Positions 1 through 9,822 of a stretch of DNA of 64,000 bases are shown piece by piece. The notes beneath the pieces are model-generated. The model was given only the letters and a program-made list of their open reading frames with translations, did not search any database and was not told the origin of the DNA. The DNA comes from Pomphorhynchus laevis. Lineage: Eukaryota > Acanthocephala > Palaeacanthocephala > Echinorhynchida > Pomphorhynchidae. Position numbers and translations under genes: made by a program. The stretch lies in NCBI GenBank assembly GCA_012934845.2, contig WNNJ02001227.1:24121-88120 (forward strand). Reading direction: 5' to 3'. Each line of letters opens with the position of its first letter. The stretch's first letter is position 1.

Positions 1-1
1 T

Positions 2-1627
2 GTTGGCCAAGGAGGTAATTTAGCATCGTCAGAGGGTGTCACTCAAGGGGACCCTCTTGCGATGCCAGCGTTTGCAATCTCATCGATGCCCTTGATATAT
101 AAAATCAGAGAATCGATTCCATCAATAAAACAATGCTGGTATGCAGATGATTCGACTTTCGTTGGTGGGCTTGATGATCTATCACGTGTATGGCGTCTTC
201 TTTGCTCAATAGGTGAGCAGTATGGATACCATGTCAATCCAAACAAATCGAGGTTGCTTATACATCCACAAAACATGATCCGTGCTCAACACATCTTTGG
301 AGCTGATGGTTTAATCATTAATGAAGATGGATTAAAGGTACTTGGTGCACCTATTGGCACGCCAAAGTTTGTAAGGGAGTATTGCTGCGGGCAGTTTTTA
401 TCAATGTCAAATCTGGTCAAGGATGTTGCTAATGCCGCTGATGCCGATGCTCATTCCGCATTTGTGGCATACTCTCTTGCAGTTCAGTCAAAGTGGACTC
501 ACCTTTTCCGAGCCGTTGATTGTGACATAGAATGGTTGGATGATCTAAAGAATGTTATTGACACAAAATTTATGAATTCCATGTTTGGCGATGACATTGA
601 TCTTGATTTGAGGGGAGTATGTTCTTTGTCAACCAGTTTGGGGGGACTAGGAATACGAAATATTGAGAGTGAATTAACCAGACAGTACAACGCTGCACGA
701 TTGTTATCGTCCATATATGAAGAACCTGATTTAGATATTGGTTTCTCAGTAATACACTTATTGTCTGCAATTCAAAACGAACATAAAGAAGAAAATCGAA
801 ATTATGCTGAAAAACTCAAGCCAGAGATCATTCCTATATTGCGAAAATCAGTGGAATATGCATCCCTGAAGGGTGCCTCTAATTGGCTAACAAGAGATGC
901 GTTGGTTTCTACGGATTGTCAGTTGTCAACGCAAGAGTTTCGAGATGCGTTGTCTGTTCGATATGGTTTAACTCCCAAAGATTTGCCGGATAAGTGTCAA
1001 TGTGGTCAGATATTAACAACGTCGCATGCTCTCTCGTGCAAAAGGGGCGCATTCAACTTCATCCGTCATAATCAACTTCGAGACTTTTTGGTTAAGAAGT
1101 TGAACACAGTCTGTTGGAATGTGTTTGCAGAACCATCTCTGACTCCAGTTCCTGAAAACATCAGTTTCAATATTAGTACAACAACCAGACAAGATGATGC
1201 TCGAGCTGATATAGTAGGTAATGGACTGTTCGGTGGGAATATGGAGCGTACATTTTTTGATGTAGTCGTTTTCAACAATCATGCTCCGTCCTATTGCGAA
1301 AAGTCAACAGATGCCACTTTCACTTTCCACGAAAATAGAAAATGTGCCAAGTACGAAGAAAGGATACATACAATAGAGCACAGCTCATTTTGTCCCCTTA
1401 TTTGGGCGACTACGGGCGGAGCTGGCAAGAGTGCACAAGCATGTATTAAATCATTGGCTCTAAAAATCGCTGAACAACAAAAAAGCGAATACGCCGTCAC
1501 GATATCATCAATCAGGACATATATTAGTATGTGTCTTGCGAAAATTTGCTCTGCGACGCTTAGATGTCCACGTGTTCAGTTTCAGCGGACTTCGTATCTT
1601 CGAGCAGGACTTGTTTTATCAGAGTAA
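2..1627 (+). CDS. RLE-1: RLE-type LINE polyprotein, 5' part outside window
   Basis: The frame is open from base 2 to the stop at 1625-1627, so the start lies left of the window. It begins in the RT domain just before the EGVTQGDPLAM block. Motif C follows as WYADDSTFVG, then the thumb (LGAPIGTPKFV), a GASNWL block, a zinc knuckle CQCGQILTTSHALSC followed by RHN, and the restriction-like endonuclease (RADI ... ERTFFDVVVFN ... FHENRKCAKYEER). The usual RLD of the endonuclease reads RAD here. The protein should nick target DNA and prime reverse transcription on its own RNA. No stop or frameshift is visible in the part seen. Closest relative in the window by eye is RLE-8. Confidence 0.85.
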   Translation, partial: VGQGGNLASSEGVTQGDPLAMPAFAISSMPLIYKIRESIPSIKQCWYADDSTFVGGLDDLSRVWRLLCSIGEQYGYHVNPNKSRLLIHPQNMIRAQHIFGADGLIINEDGLKVLGAPIGTPKFVREYCCGQFLSMSNLVKDVANAADADAHSAFVAYSLAVQSKWTHLFRAVDCDIEWLDDLKNVIDTKFMNSMFGDDIDLDLRGVCSLSTSLGGLGIRNIESELTRQYNAARLLSSIYEEPDLDIGFSVIHLLSAIQNEHKEENRNYAEKLKPEIIPILRKSVEYASLKGASNWLTRDALVSTDCQLSTQEFRDALSVRYGLTPKDLPDKCQCGQILTTSHALSCKRGAFNFIRHNQLRDFLVKKLNTVCWNVFAEPSLTPVPENISFNISTTTRQDDARADIVGNGLFGGNMERTFFDVVVFNNHAPSYCEKSTDATFTFHENRKCAKYEERIHTIEHSSFCPLIWATTGGAGKSAQACIKSLALKIAEQQKSEYAVTISSIRTYISMCLAKICSATLRCPRVQFQRTSYLRAGLVLSE

Positions 1628-1760
1628 TATGTTTGTGTTATGGTATTTATACCACTATTTTAAATGTATAGAGGCCCATTTGTGGGAACCTTAATTGTAC
1701 AAATTAAAATTTTAATAAATTGTAAAAAAAAAATTATTACTTATTATTATTTTTATTATA
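1628..1760 (+). other. RLE-1 3' UTR and TTA-rich tail
   Basis: Short 3' UTR holding the hairpin seen in many RLE copies (GGCCC 1673-1677, loop ATTTGT, GGG 1684-1686, AA, CC 1689-1690). It ends in an A-run and then TTATTA-type repeats at about 1730-1760, the usual boundary of RLE copies here. Confidence 0.7.
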
Positions 1761-1840
1761 GGTCGTAGCCTGATCGCTCACAAAAAAAACAAATTAATAC
1801 AAGAAAAAAATCAAAAAAATCATTCAGTATATAAATCAGA

Positions 1841-2000
1841 TTATGGGTACTGTATCAGCAACCACTCGTTCTCATTTCGAATCCAGCTCTTTATATTGGA
1901 TTTAAATTCATTGATTGTATGCACCGCAACGACATCAACTGAAAGAAGATTCCAAACATTCACCGCGAAAGAAGATTCCAAACATTTGAGTGCCCTCTAC
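1841..2000 (-). pseudogene. CR1/L2-like LINE, RT C-terminal remnant
   Basis: Minus-strand translation gives a WNLLSVDVVAV...INEFKSNIKSW segment ending in TAA (1841-1843). It resembles the closing WNxLPxxVVxAxSxxxFKxxL block of CR1/L2-type reverse transcriptases. A 20-bp unit is duplicated at 1941-1960 and 1967-1986 (period 26), which breaks the frame upstream. An A-rich, TAA-rich 3' tail lies at about 1735-1840 and abuts the RLE-1 tail. Only the extreme C-terminus survives. The clade call rests on this block alone. Confidence 0.55.
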
Positions 2001-2123
2001 CGTCCATCCCGTTCATTAAGTGTAACTCTATTATTATGTAGACAACGTTACGAGCATAGCTCAGAGTTGCTGACAAACTGATAGTCAAAATAAAAGAAAA
2101 AGAGAAAAACAAAAACAAATCAG

Positions 2124-2474
2124 TCAACGATTTAAAATAATCTGTCGTTTAAAGAGCTCACGAGTCGCCGCATTTACAATATCATCGCTTAAACGATTCC
2201 ATGAATTTATTATTCATTGTTCAAATTGAATCGTCCTAGAATGTACTATTCGTCGGCGACTAAGATAAAACGAGTGACCTCGTAAAGCTCGAGTTGATCG
2301 AATGTTGAAGAGCTCACGCAACACATGATGTTCATTGTGAAATACCTCCCATACAAGACACAAATCCCACGAGTCACGAATATCACATAACGACTGCATA
2401 TTTAAAGACCGAAGACGATCCTCGTAAGGAAGTTCTCTCAAAGAATGTACTACCTTTGTTGCCCTACGTATCAC
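2124..2474 (-). pseudogene. CR1/L2-like LINE, RT C-terminal fragment
   Basis: Minus-strand reading gives IRRATKVVHSLRELPYEDRL...LNMQSLCDIRDSWDL, the well-known C-terminal block of CR1/L2-type LINE proteins. An in-frame TGA at 2211-2213 interrupts it. After that stop the frame continues as INSWNRLSDDIVNAATRELF, the usual final motif, and ends near 2125. It is strongly 5'-truncated with no RT catalytic motif left. Plus-strand RTE-1 abuts it on the right. Confidence 0.7.
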
Positions 2475-2500
2475 CTTCTAATGTCAAGTAATCTCATCTC

Positions 2501-3390
2501 GACATCTGGAAGCTCCTCCATACCGTAAGCATTCCTTAACACCTGTGTGATCTTATCGGTGCAATGTATGAAAATACTCTGTCAGTCGTGCGCGAATACG
2601 GTTGTACTGGAATTCCGTTTCCTGTCAGTACAGGTGTTCGACAGGGGGAGTACTATCACCAGAACTATTCAACATTCTCATCGATCATCTCCTATGGGAA
2701 ACGCTCGACCTGCACAGTGAAGGTATACGCCTGCATCCGAGCAATATGCTGCTTTCTGATCTGACGTACGCGGATGATGTAGTCGTACTGTCAGAATCAT
2801 TTGAGGATGCGCAACGTACAGCAACCCGCATAGGCGAGACAGCAAAGAAATATGGGTTATTCCTTAACTTACCGAAATGTAAACTACTCGCCATAAACTC
2901 CCCTCCGTGCTCAGTTATTATTGATGGTATAACTATTGAACAGGTACAATCTTTCACCTATCTTGGATCAGTGTTTTCCGTAGACTGCCGATGTGACTAC
3001 GACATTCGAAGCCGGATAATAAAAGCTGGTTTTGCTTTTTCGCGTCTAAACTCCCTCTGGCGTGATAATAATGTATCTATTAAAACAAAGATCCGAATAT
3101 ATTCGTCTATTGTTCGTCCAGTACTACTGTATGGATCCGAGTGCTGGCCTGAAAAACTTACAACAAATAATCAACTTGCTGTTTTTGAGCGACGATGTCT
3201 ACGTAGAATTGCAAAAGTCAATCCACTCGATCATGTATCGAACGCAGAAGTGTATTCTCGATGTTCACTCGACGTCTCCGTGTCTGATTTGATTCGGAAA
3301 AATAGACTGCGCTATCTTGGCCATGTACTTCGGATGCAAAGAGATGGACTCCCAAAGTTATCTCTGTACTTGGACCCGGAAGAATCCTAG
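2501..3390 (+). pseudogene. RTE-1: RTE-clade LINE RT fragment
   Basis: Starts inside the RT (DIWKLLHTVSIP) and runs through MYENTLSVVREYG, PVSTGVRQG, LSPELFNILIDHL, TYADDVVVLSES, the thumb motif FTYLGSVFSVD and VLLYGSECWP to RLRYLGHVLRM. These are hallmarks of RTE-clade LINEs. The catalytic YADD survives. Breaks: a TAA after VSIP, and loss of one base near 2645 in the VRQG-VLSP block. The 5' half with the AP endonuclease is absent. The 3' end merges into RLE-2 near 3390 with no clear tail, so it may be 3'-truncated too. Confidence 0.8.
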
Positions 3391-3394
3391 CGAT

Positions 3395-4506
3395 GCCGAG
3401 GTAAGTAAGTGGAAACCCAATCTCTTCAGTTTGCCGCAGTGTAATGAGAGTAGAATATTTCTAAGGGAGTTGACTAACTTGTTAATAAAGTTGATACTCC
3501 GGAAGATGTCGCGGTATCAGCTTTGATGTCAGTTTCGGTTCTATCACAGTGTGTTCTTCAGCGTTTGCCAACTAGAAAGATTGCACTTATTAGGAAAACA
3601 ATGGCTAGAAGACTTCGGCTATGGTCTCTAGGGAATCTAAAAGAACTACTTGAAGAGGCACGATCGCTTCAGCGTAGTGTAAAACTTACCTGTTACAGAG
3701 AAAATAAGTCCTGGAAATTAGCTTTTATCAAACAGATGTCAATTGGTAAAACATCCAGAGCGATGAGAATGCTCGATCCGGACTTCATCTTCTCAAAGGT
3801 GTTGTGCTTGGACGATAATATTGAAAATGTTAGCGTACGAGATTTATTGGATGAGAAACATCCAGCTTCAGCTGGTCTAGTAGATGACGCTATCGTAAGG
3901 AATCCATACATGACTGATAGTACTTTCCATCCTGTAATTTTCGAAGCGATGGACGCTGACTGTATTATTAAGGAGGCTAAGCGTACTACGGGAGCGGCTG
4001 GTCCTTCGGGAGTCGATGCTCTATCTTGGAGAAAGATGCTTACATTATTCGGCAGAGATTCACGAGACCTCACCGATGCACTGGCTTATCTAGCCAGAAA
4101 AGTTGCAGGTGAGAACTTACATCCGTCAAATCTAAAGGCGTTTCGCATTTCTCGTCTCATTGCTCTCGATAAATCACCCGGCGTTAGACCGATTGGGATA
4201 GGTGAGGTGTTTAGACGAATAATTAGCAAATCAATTTTAAGATTAATAACGAAATATGTCCAATCAGTTTCATCGAATGTACAACTATGTGCAGGACAAC
4301 GAAGTGGTATCGAGTATGCTGTTCACAGCGTTCGGGAAGCCTTTCACCTGTCATCTTCGGCATGCATATTGACGATTGATGCTAGCAATGCGTTCAATAG
4401 AATAAATCGCAAGAATGCCCTAGCCAGTATGATTAACATTTGCCCAGCACTTTCGACAACATTGTATAACACGTACTGTGAAGATCCGGCGTTATCTATT
4501 ACGGTA
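3395..4506 (+). pseudogene. RLE-2: 5' half of RLE LINE split by APE-A (continues at 9823)
   Basis: Opens with SKWKPNLFSLPQC, shifts frame near 3520, then reads LSQCVLQRLPTRK, the GAAGPSGVDALSW motif, SPGVRPIGIGEV and motif A IDASNAFNRIN, and stops at ...PALSITV (4506). At 9823 the same frame resumes GDELKSSREGFTQGDP. Joining codon GTA (4504-4506) to GGG (9823-9825) gives ITVGDEL, as in other copies (for example TIGESS in RLE-5). So this is half of one element interrupted cleanly by APE-A. The N-terminal Cys-rich domain is missing (5' truncation). Confidence 0.85.
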
Positions 4507-4520
4507 TTTTTTTACCGTAA
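4499..4520 (+). repeat. Fold-back hairpin at APE-A 5' junction
   Basis: Perfect 8-bp arms TTACGGTA (4499-4506) and TACCGTAA (4513-4520) around a T6 loop. The left arm is RLE-2 coding sequence and the right arm is its inverted copy at the start of the inserted LINE. Confidence 0.8.
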
Positions 4521-4846
4521 AAAAGTTTGAGATCTAAAGTAAATACATTCCAGATTATTCCTGTCAGTTCCAGATTATTCCTATCAGTTCCGCTCGCTAC
4601 GCTCGCGGATTAAGCTCAATCTATCGAAAAAAGGTCATGCCTAAAAAAGCGCGATCTCAGATCCCTGTTCCTAATCAAGAATATTCCACATCAGAATGCA
4701 ATGATGGTTATACCAGCTTTGAAGTTGGATGCGATTCCAAAGATTGCGATGTATGGACACTTGTTCGTGTTAAAATATCCGACCACTCGGTGTATAAACG
4801 TAAACATTTCACTTGCGGTTTTTGTACATCAGTACGACTACTACAG

Positions 4847-5740
4847 AAGTGCTACAGAATAAACAGAAGTGCTTTCGCCACTTCTGTTTATTCTGGTCAT
4901 GGATACATTAACGAGCGACATTCAGCGTCAAGCACCTTATACCCTACTATATGCGGACGACGTCTTTCTAGCTTCCGTCAATAAGACCGACCTCACGCAG
5001 TTAGTCAAGCTTTGGAATGACAGATTAGCACAACATGGCCTGCGGCTAAACACTAGGAAGACTGAGTACTTGACGACCAATACAAACGATACGGGCACGA
5101 TCAATATCAACGGAACAGACCTTCCACGGACCGAAAATTTCAAATATCTAGGATCGGTGCTCTCAGCTGATGGCGAATTGAACAACGAAATAACTGCCAG
5201 AATCAATGCTACATGGATGAAGTGGCGTGCTACAACTGGCATAATGTGCGACCGCAAAATGAAGGATAGCATAAAGTCAAAGATATATCGAAGCGTTATT
5301 CGTCCCATTGCTCTTTATGGAGCAGAATGCTGGCCTATCACAAAGATAGCGGAACGTCGTCTCGCTGTCATGGAGACGAAGATGCTTCGATGGACAAGCG
5401 GTTTTAGTCTCCTAAATCGGGTTCGCAATGATGATATTTACCGACGATACGGTGTGATGCCTATCCGTGAGAAAATGCTAGAAGCCCGTCTCCGCTGGTT
5501 TGGCCACACTCTACGGGCACATGACGGTTCCATCGCAAAGGCAGGCTTGAAAATAGACTTTAAAGGCAAACGCCCCAAAGGACGACCAAGACAGCGATGG
5601 TCTGACACGCTGCACAAGGATCTAAGAGATGCTGGACTACACCCTGATCTGGCTTCGGATCGTTGCAAATGGAGGATGCGTTCCATGAGAGCCGACCCCG
5701 CCAACACACGGGATAAAGGCTAAAGAAAAAGAAGAAGAAG
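4847..5740 (+). mobile_element. RTE-2: 5'-truncated RTE LINE nested in APE-A
   Basis: Flanked by perfect 16-bp duplications AGTACGACTACTACAG at 4831-4846 and 5741-5756. The 3' end is a GAA-rich microsatellite (AAAGAAAAAGAAGAAGAAG), usual for RTE. The 5' junction holds a 17-bp fold-back (4855-4871 and 4879-4895, loop CTTTCGC) made from the element's own first bases. Only the second half of the RT domain and the C-terminus are present. Confidence 0.93.
4869..5723 (+). pseudogene. RTE-2 RT C-terminal ORF
   Basis: About 284 codons open without a break. It starts at VLSPLLFILVMDTL, has LLYADDVFLAS (YADD at 4950-4961), the thumb FKYLGSVLSADGE, ALYGAECWP, RLRWFGHTLRA, and the C-terminal GRPRQRW...DLRDAGLHPDLASDR...ADP block typical of nematode-type RTE-1 relatives. 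The AP endonuclease and fingers are lost by 5' truncation. The intact frame and perfect target duplication point to a fairly recent insertion. Confidence 0.9.
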
Positions 5741-6834
5741 AGTACGACTACTACAGTTATCCTGCTCATCTACTCCTGTATCACAAACGACCACTCAAAC
5801 CAATGCTGTTTTAGATGTTTCCCTCGCATCAACACCTGACTTCGCATCATATAATCCCATTATTAAACCCACTCTCTCACACACTCCTCGTTCAACTACG
5901 TACCAAACTTCCATTAATCTTTCTCATTCTAACAATGCTAACGGTAAAGCTTTTCATCTCGTACCTCCTCTTTCGTATTCCTCCCCCAATCTAAATAAAT
6001 CTCAAACTTCTTTATTCTCTTCACGTACTTCTTACTCGACCTCTCCCGTATCACCTCTCAATAATTTACATTCTTCCATCAAAATCATTTCCAGCAACAT
6101 TACCGATCAACTAATTCAACACTCCATTCCTGTCACTCATGCCCCAGCCTATCTTAATTCTCCTTACTCTACCTCCCACGTAACACTTCCAAATAATTAA
6201 GAACCTTCATTTAAAATCATCTCCAGTTACATCTCTGATAAACCGATTCAACGCCCCGCTCCTGTCACACTTGCTCCAACCAATATTAATTCTCTATCAA
6301 GCACCCCTGTCATTTCCACTTCTATCTGCTCATCTGCCTTAACTCCTACTAGCTCTGTCCGTCCACAACTTCCACGAAATCGTTTTCCTTCGCGCGATCG
6401 CTGTATAATCATATCAAACTTAAAGCTTTCCGAATATGCTTCTCCACAATCTCGCCTCGATGATGATGTATCTGCTTTCAGGTCTATCCTAGCAACCAAT
6501 CTTCCTGATGATAACCCATCCCTCTTCAATAATATCGCTCCTGTATCCTTTATTCGTTTAAACAAATCCACTAAATCAAATCATCTCAGTCCTCCACTCT
6601 TGAAAATCGTTTTCCGACATAGTTCACATGCCTCTTCGGTACTCTCCCAACGTTTTAAACTTCTTACCACTTCATCTACTTGCCGTATCTTTCCTGACCG
6701 CTCCTCTTCTGATATTGCTCAGCTCATTTAGCTCGCATTGAGAAACATCGACGTGAAACAAACAGCGACTCATCCTTATCTATACGTCAAATCAACGGAA
6801 ATTTTCACGTTGTACACACAAGGCCAAAAATTCG

Positions 6835-9807
6835 ATGACGTCCCATTTCTCTCCCTTGTCTTCTTCGCTAGTCGATCTCGCTCCTAAGCATACTTTTCGT
6901 CTTAGTCTATTTAACACTCGCTCCATTCTTCACAAAGCTGATATGCTCCTTGATATCTTTGATCAATTATCTATCGATATTCTCTGCATTACCGAATCCT
7001 GGCACTCTGACTCCGACGATCTTGCTATTCGTCTTCTATGTCGCTCTGGTTGTTCTCTAGTTAAATCAGCTCGTCAAATTACATCTCATACATCTACTGC
7101 TTCTAACCATGGTGGTATTGTTGCCATTGCTCGTCACCCAATGTCTTTACGTAAAATCAACATTAACAACCGTTACACTTCGTTCGAATTACTCATATGC
7201 AGATTATCAACGCCTTTCCCTCTGGAACTTGTGATTGTATACCGTCCAGGTTCAGTTGCCCCATCACGTATCTTCTTTAACGACCTTGCAGATCTAATGT
7301 CTCACTGTTCATTGTCTTATACTCCTTCTTTTGTTCTCGGTGACTTTAACATTCGTCTTGATCGCCCTGCTGACTCTGACTCTATCACTTTAACTAATCT
7401 TTTTTCTGATTTTAACTATAAATTACTTTCAACAAGTTCAACTCATATTCTCGGCGGTGCTCTAGACATCATTGCTGTACCTATCTGCTTCAATGACTAT
7501 ACCTCCTTGTCAATTACTGATCCTGGTTTGTCCGATCATTTCCTTGTCACTCTTACTCTTACTCGTTCCCATCCTTCTTCTCCGCCTTTACCATTATCTA
7601 CGCCAAGTCGACACTGGAAGCTTCTCGATATCCCTATTCTCTGCACAGCCTTACTCAATTCTTCACTCTTTTCACTTCCTCTTAACAATCTCTCTCCCAA
7701 TGATTTCTGCATTCTGTTTGATTCTGAAATTACGTCGATCCTCAATAACCTTCTGCCTAGTCGATTTCGACGTTCCCAGCGCTTGCGCCATGCTCCCTGG
7801 TTCGATTCTGACTGTAGTCTTTCTAAGCGTCGACTCCGTCACTCTTTTCGTATGTATAAACGCTTTCTTAAACGTTCACCCAACTCACTCACTCCAAATC
7901 TTCGTGATTCCTACTTTTCTCAACGCCGTTCACATCTCATTCTTATACGTACTAAACGTACTCTCTTTTGGCGAAACCAACTCGAGTCATCTTCAAACAC
8001 TAAATCTCATTAGAAAATCTTAAACTCAATTCTTTCACGATCATCTATCCCTTGTAATATAAATCCTGATGAATTCTCCTCTTATCTACAAACTAAGCTA
8101 TCTAATTTACTTTTCCTACTACCCATAGTCCCCTTGTACCCACTCTTATCTTTAAATACTTCCCTCCCAGAAATATTCCACCTTCTTCCCGTTTCGTCTG
8201 ATGGAGTTTCTTCGGTTCTGCTGTCATTACCTAATAAAACCTCTCCTTCTGACCCAATTCCCACTCACTTGCTTAAAAATATCTGCTCCTCTATCTTACC
8301 CTTCCTAACCAAATTGTTCAACTCGTCAATCCGTAGTCGTACATTTCCTTCCATCTGGAAATGCGCCACTGTTCGTCCTCTCATCAAAAAGCAATATCTC
8401 GACTCCTCACTACCATCTTCGTACCGTCATATTTCACTTATCCCAACCCTCTCTAAACTCCTTGAGCGTCTCGTTCTTACGCAAGTTAATACATATATCT
8501 TTTCCTCTAACTTATTTCCTCCATTCCAAGCCGCTTTTCGCTCTAATTACTCTACCGAAATTGCATGTCTTAAAGTTTATAACGACTTACTCATATCGCG
8601 CGATCATAAATTATGTAGTGTCATAGTTTTTCTTGATCTATCGTCTGCTTTTGACATCGTCGATCACTCGATTCTTCTCCATCGCCTTCGTCATGATTAT
8701 GGCTTCTCTTTACCCACTGTATCATGGTTTTCTTCATATCTATCAAACCGTACATTTCGCGTCTATTCTAACTCTTCTCTCTCCCATCCTTCGTTCATTC
8801 CGTCTGGTGTTTCACAAGGCTCCGTATTAGGCCCTGTGCTTTTCTCTCTTCTTCTCGGTGATTTGTCTTCGATTTCTCATAAATTTAACTTCCATGTTAT
8901 GCAATATGCTGATGACATTCTCATCTATGCTCATGCACCTGTTTATCGTATTCACGATCTTAGTGTTTCTGCTTCCGACTGTCTTGTCTCAATTTTCAAT
9001 CATCTTTCTTCCCTTCGCCTTTCTCTGAATCCTGATAAATCCAAAATTATGTGGATCCTACCTCGACGCCTCGGCTTCGAACCTCCCTCCGTATCATTAA
9101 ATTCTATAATTCTTCCTATCGTTGATAATCTCGTTTTCCTAGGCTTCCATTTTGACAACCGACTTTCACTTAAACCTTTCGTTAGAGATAAAGTACGCTC
9201 ATCTACCTTGATACTTCGCAACCTCCGTCAAGTTCGTAGATTGATCGATTTCCCTTCTTGTATGACTCTCATATCTTCTTTCCTATGTTCTAGACTCGAT
9301 TATTGTCTTAGTCTATTTTCCAACTCACCTAAATCCACTCTTCTTCCCCTACAACGCATCGTCAACGCAGCCGTCCGAATTCTCTTCCGTCTTCGTCGTT
9401 TTGATCATACATCCTACCATCTTGCTTCTCTCGATTTGCCAACAATTTATTGTCGTGTTCAAATTCGTCTTCTTATCGTTGCTTTCCGCCTTGTAACTTT
9501 TCATACCCCTTCATTTCTCAACCTTCCTTTTCTTGATAATTCTCGTCCTGTTTATTGTTCCTTGCGTTCCTGTAATTCCCTTCTTTTACATGTCCCAAAC
9601 TACTCTACCTCCTTTGGACTCCGCTCCTTCCTGGTGGCTGCTCCTCTATCGTGGAATCATCTGCCCATTCATATACGCCAATCAACTTCCCTGCAGTGCT
9701 TCAAACGACAAATCCGATCCCATTTAACAATTTATCTGCATGACTTTCTCATTTTTGTTTGTGGACTTGCAAGCGTACAGCTTGTACGCATTTGCCACAT
9801 TAAATAA
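6835..9807 (+). pseudogene. APE-A ORF2: AP endonuclease plus reverse transcriptase
   Basis: One frame of about 991 codons with a single visible break, TAG at 8011-8013 (likely an old TGG in HWKILNS). Endonuclease motifs: NTRSILHKAD, ILCITESW (catalytic Glu), LGDFNI and LSDHF. RT motifs: PSDPIPTHLLKN, FQAAFRSNYSTE, motif A VFLDLSSAFDIVDHS, GVSQGSVLGPVLFS, motif C MQYADDILIY, and thumb FLGFHFDNRLSLKPF. The layout fits CR1/L2-group LINEs. The protein would nick target DNA and copy the LINE RNA. The last codons run through the 3' stem-loop; APE-A2 and APE-A3 stop before it. Confidence 0.88.
9773..9789 (+). other. APE-A 3' stem-loop
   Basis: GCGTAC - AGCTT - GTACGC, followed by ATTTGCCAC and an A/T tail. 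APE-A2 has GCGTGC - GCTG - GCACGC at 28177-28192, where the changed stem bases still pair. This is likely an RNA structure recognised by the LINE RT at the 3' end of its template (inferred). Confidence 0.75.
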
Positions 9808-9822
9808 ATTTGTATTATTATA

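Larger units (their letters stand above)
4637..6838 (+). pseudogene. APE-A ORF1, interrupted by RTE-2
   Basis: Begins MPKKARSQIPVPNQ, then a short Cys/His segment (CDSKDCDVW...FTCGFC), possibly a small zinc finger. RTE-2 interrupts it after codon CAG at 4844-4846. Past the right target duplication the frame continues into a long Ser/Thr/Pro-rich linker, an in-frame TAA at 6198-6200, and a segment like the RNA-binding part of LINE ORF1 proteins (RCIIISNLKLSEY ... VSFIRLNKST). A frameshift near 6726 moves the last block (ARIEKHRRE ... GNFHVVHTRPKIR) to another frame. Its TGA at 6836-6838 overlaps the ORF2 ATG (6835-6837). Function, inferred: RNA-binding chaperone of the LINE particle. Confidence 0.65.
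4507..9822 (+). mobile_element. APE-A: near-complete CR1/L2-like two-ORF LINE
   Basis: A complete-looking LINE inserted in the RT domain of RLE-2/3. Order: 5' leader with the module GTTTGAGATCTAAAGTAAAT (4525-4544); two 20-bp repeats (about 4550-4589); ORF1 (4637-6838, interrupted by RTE-2); ORF2 with AP endonuclease and RT (6835-9807); a 3' stem-loop (9773-9789) and a TATTATTAT tail. The coding strand is strongly pyrimidine-rich. No target-site duplication is evident; the flanking RLE frame is restored exactly if the element is left out. Without RTE-2 it is about 4.4 kb. Confidence 0.8.

Noticed and set aside
7472-8023. 183-codon alternative frame inside APE-A ORF2
   Set aside because: It overlaps the AP endonuclease frame, which has clear motifs. 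The alternative is Leu/Ser-rich from the pyrimidine bias and shows no domain.
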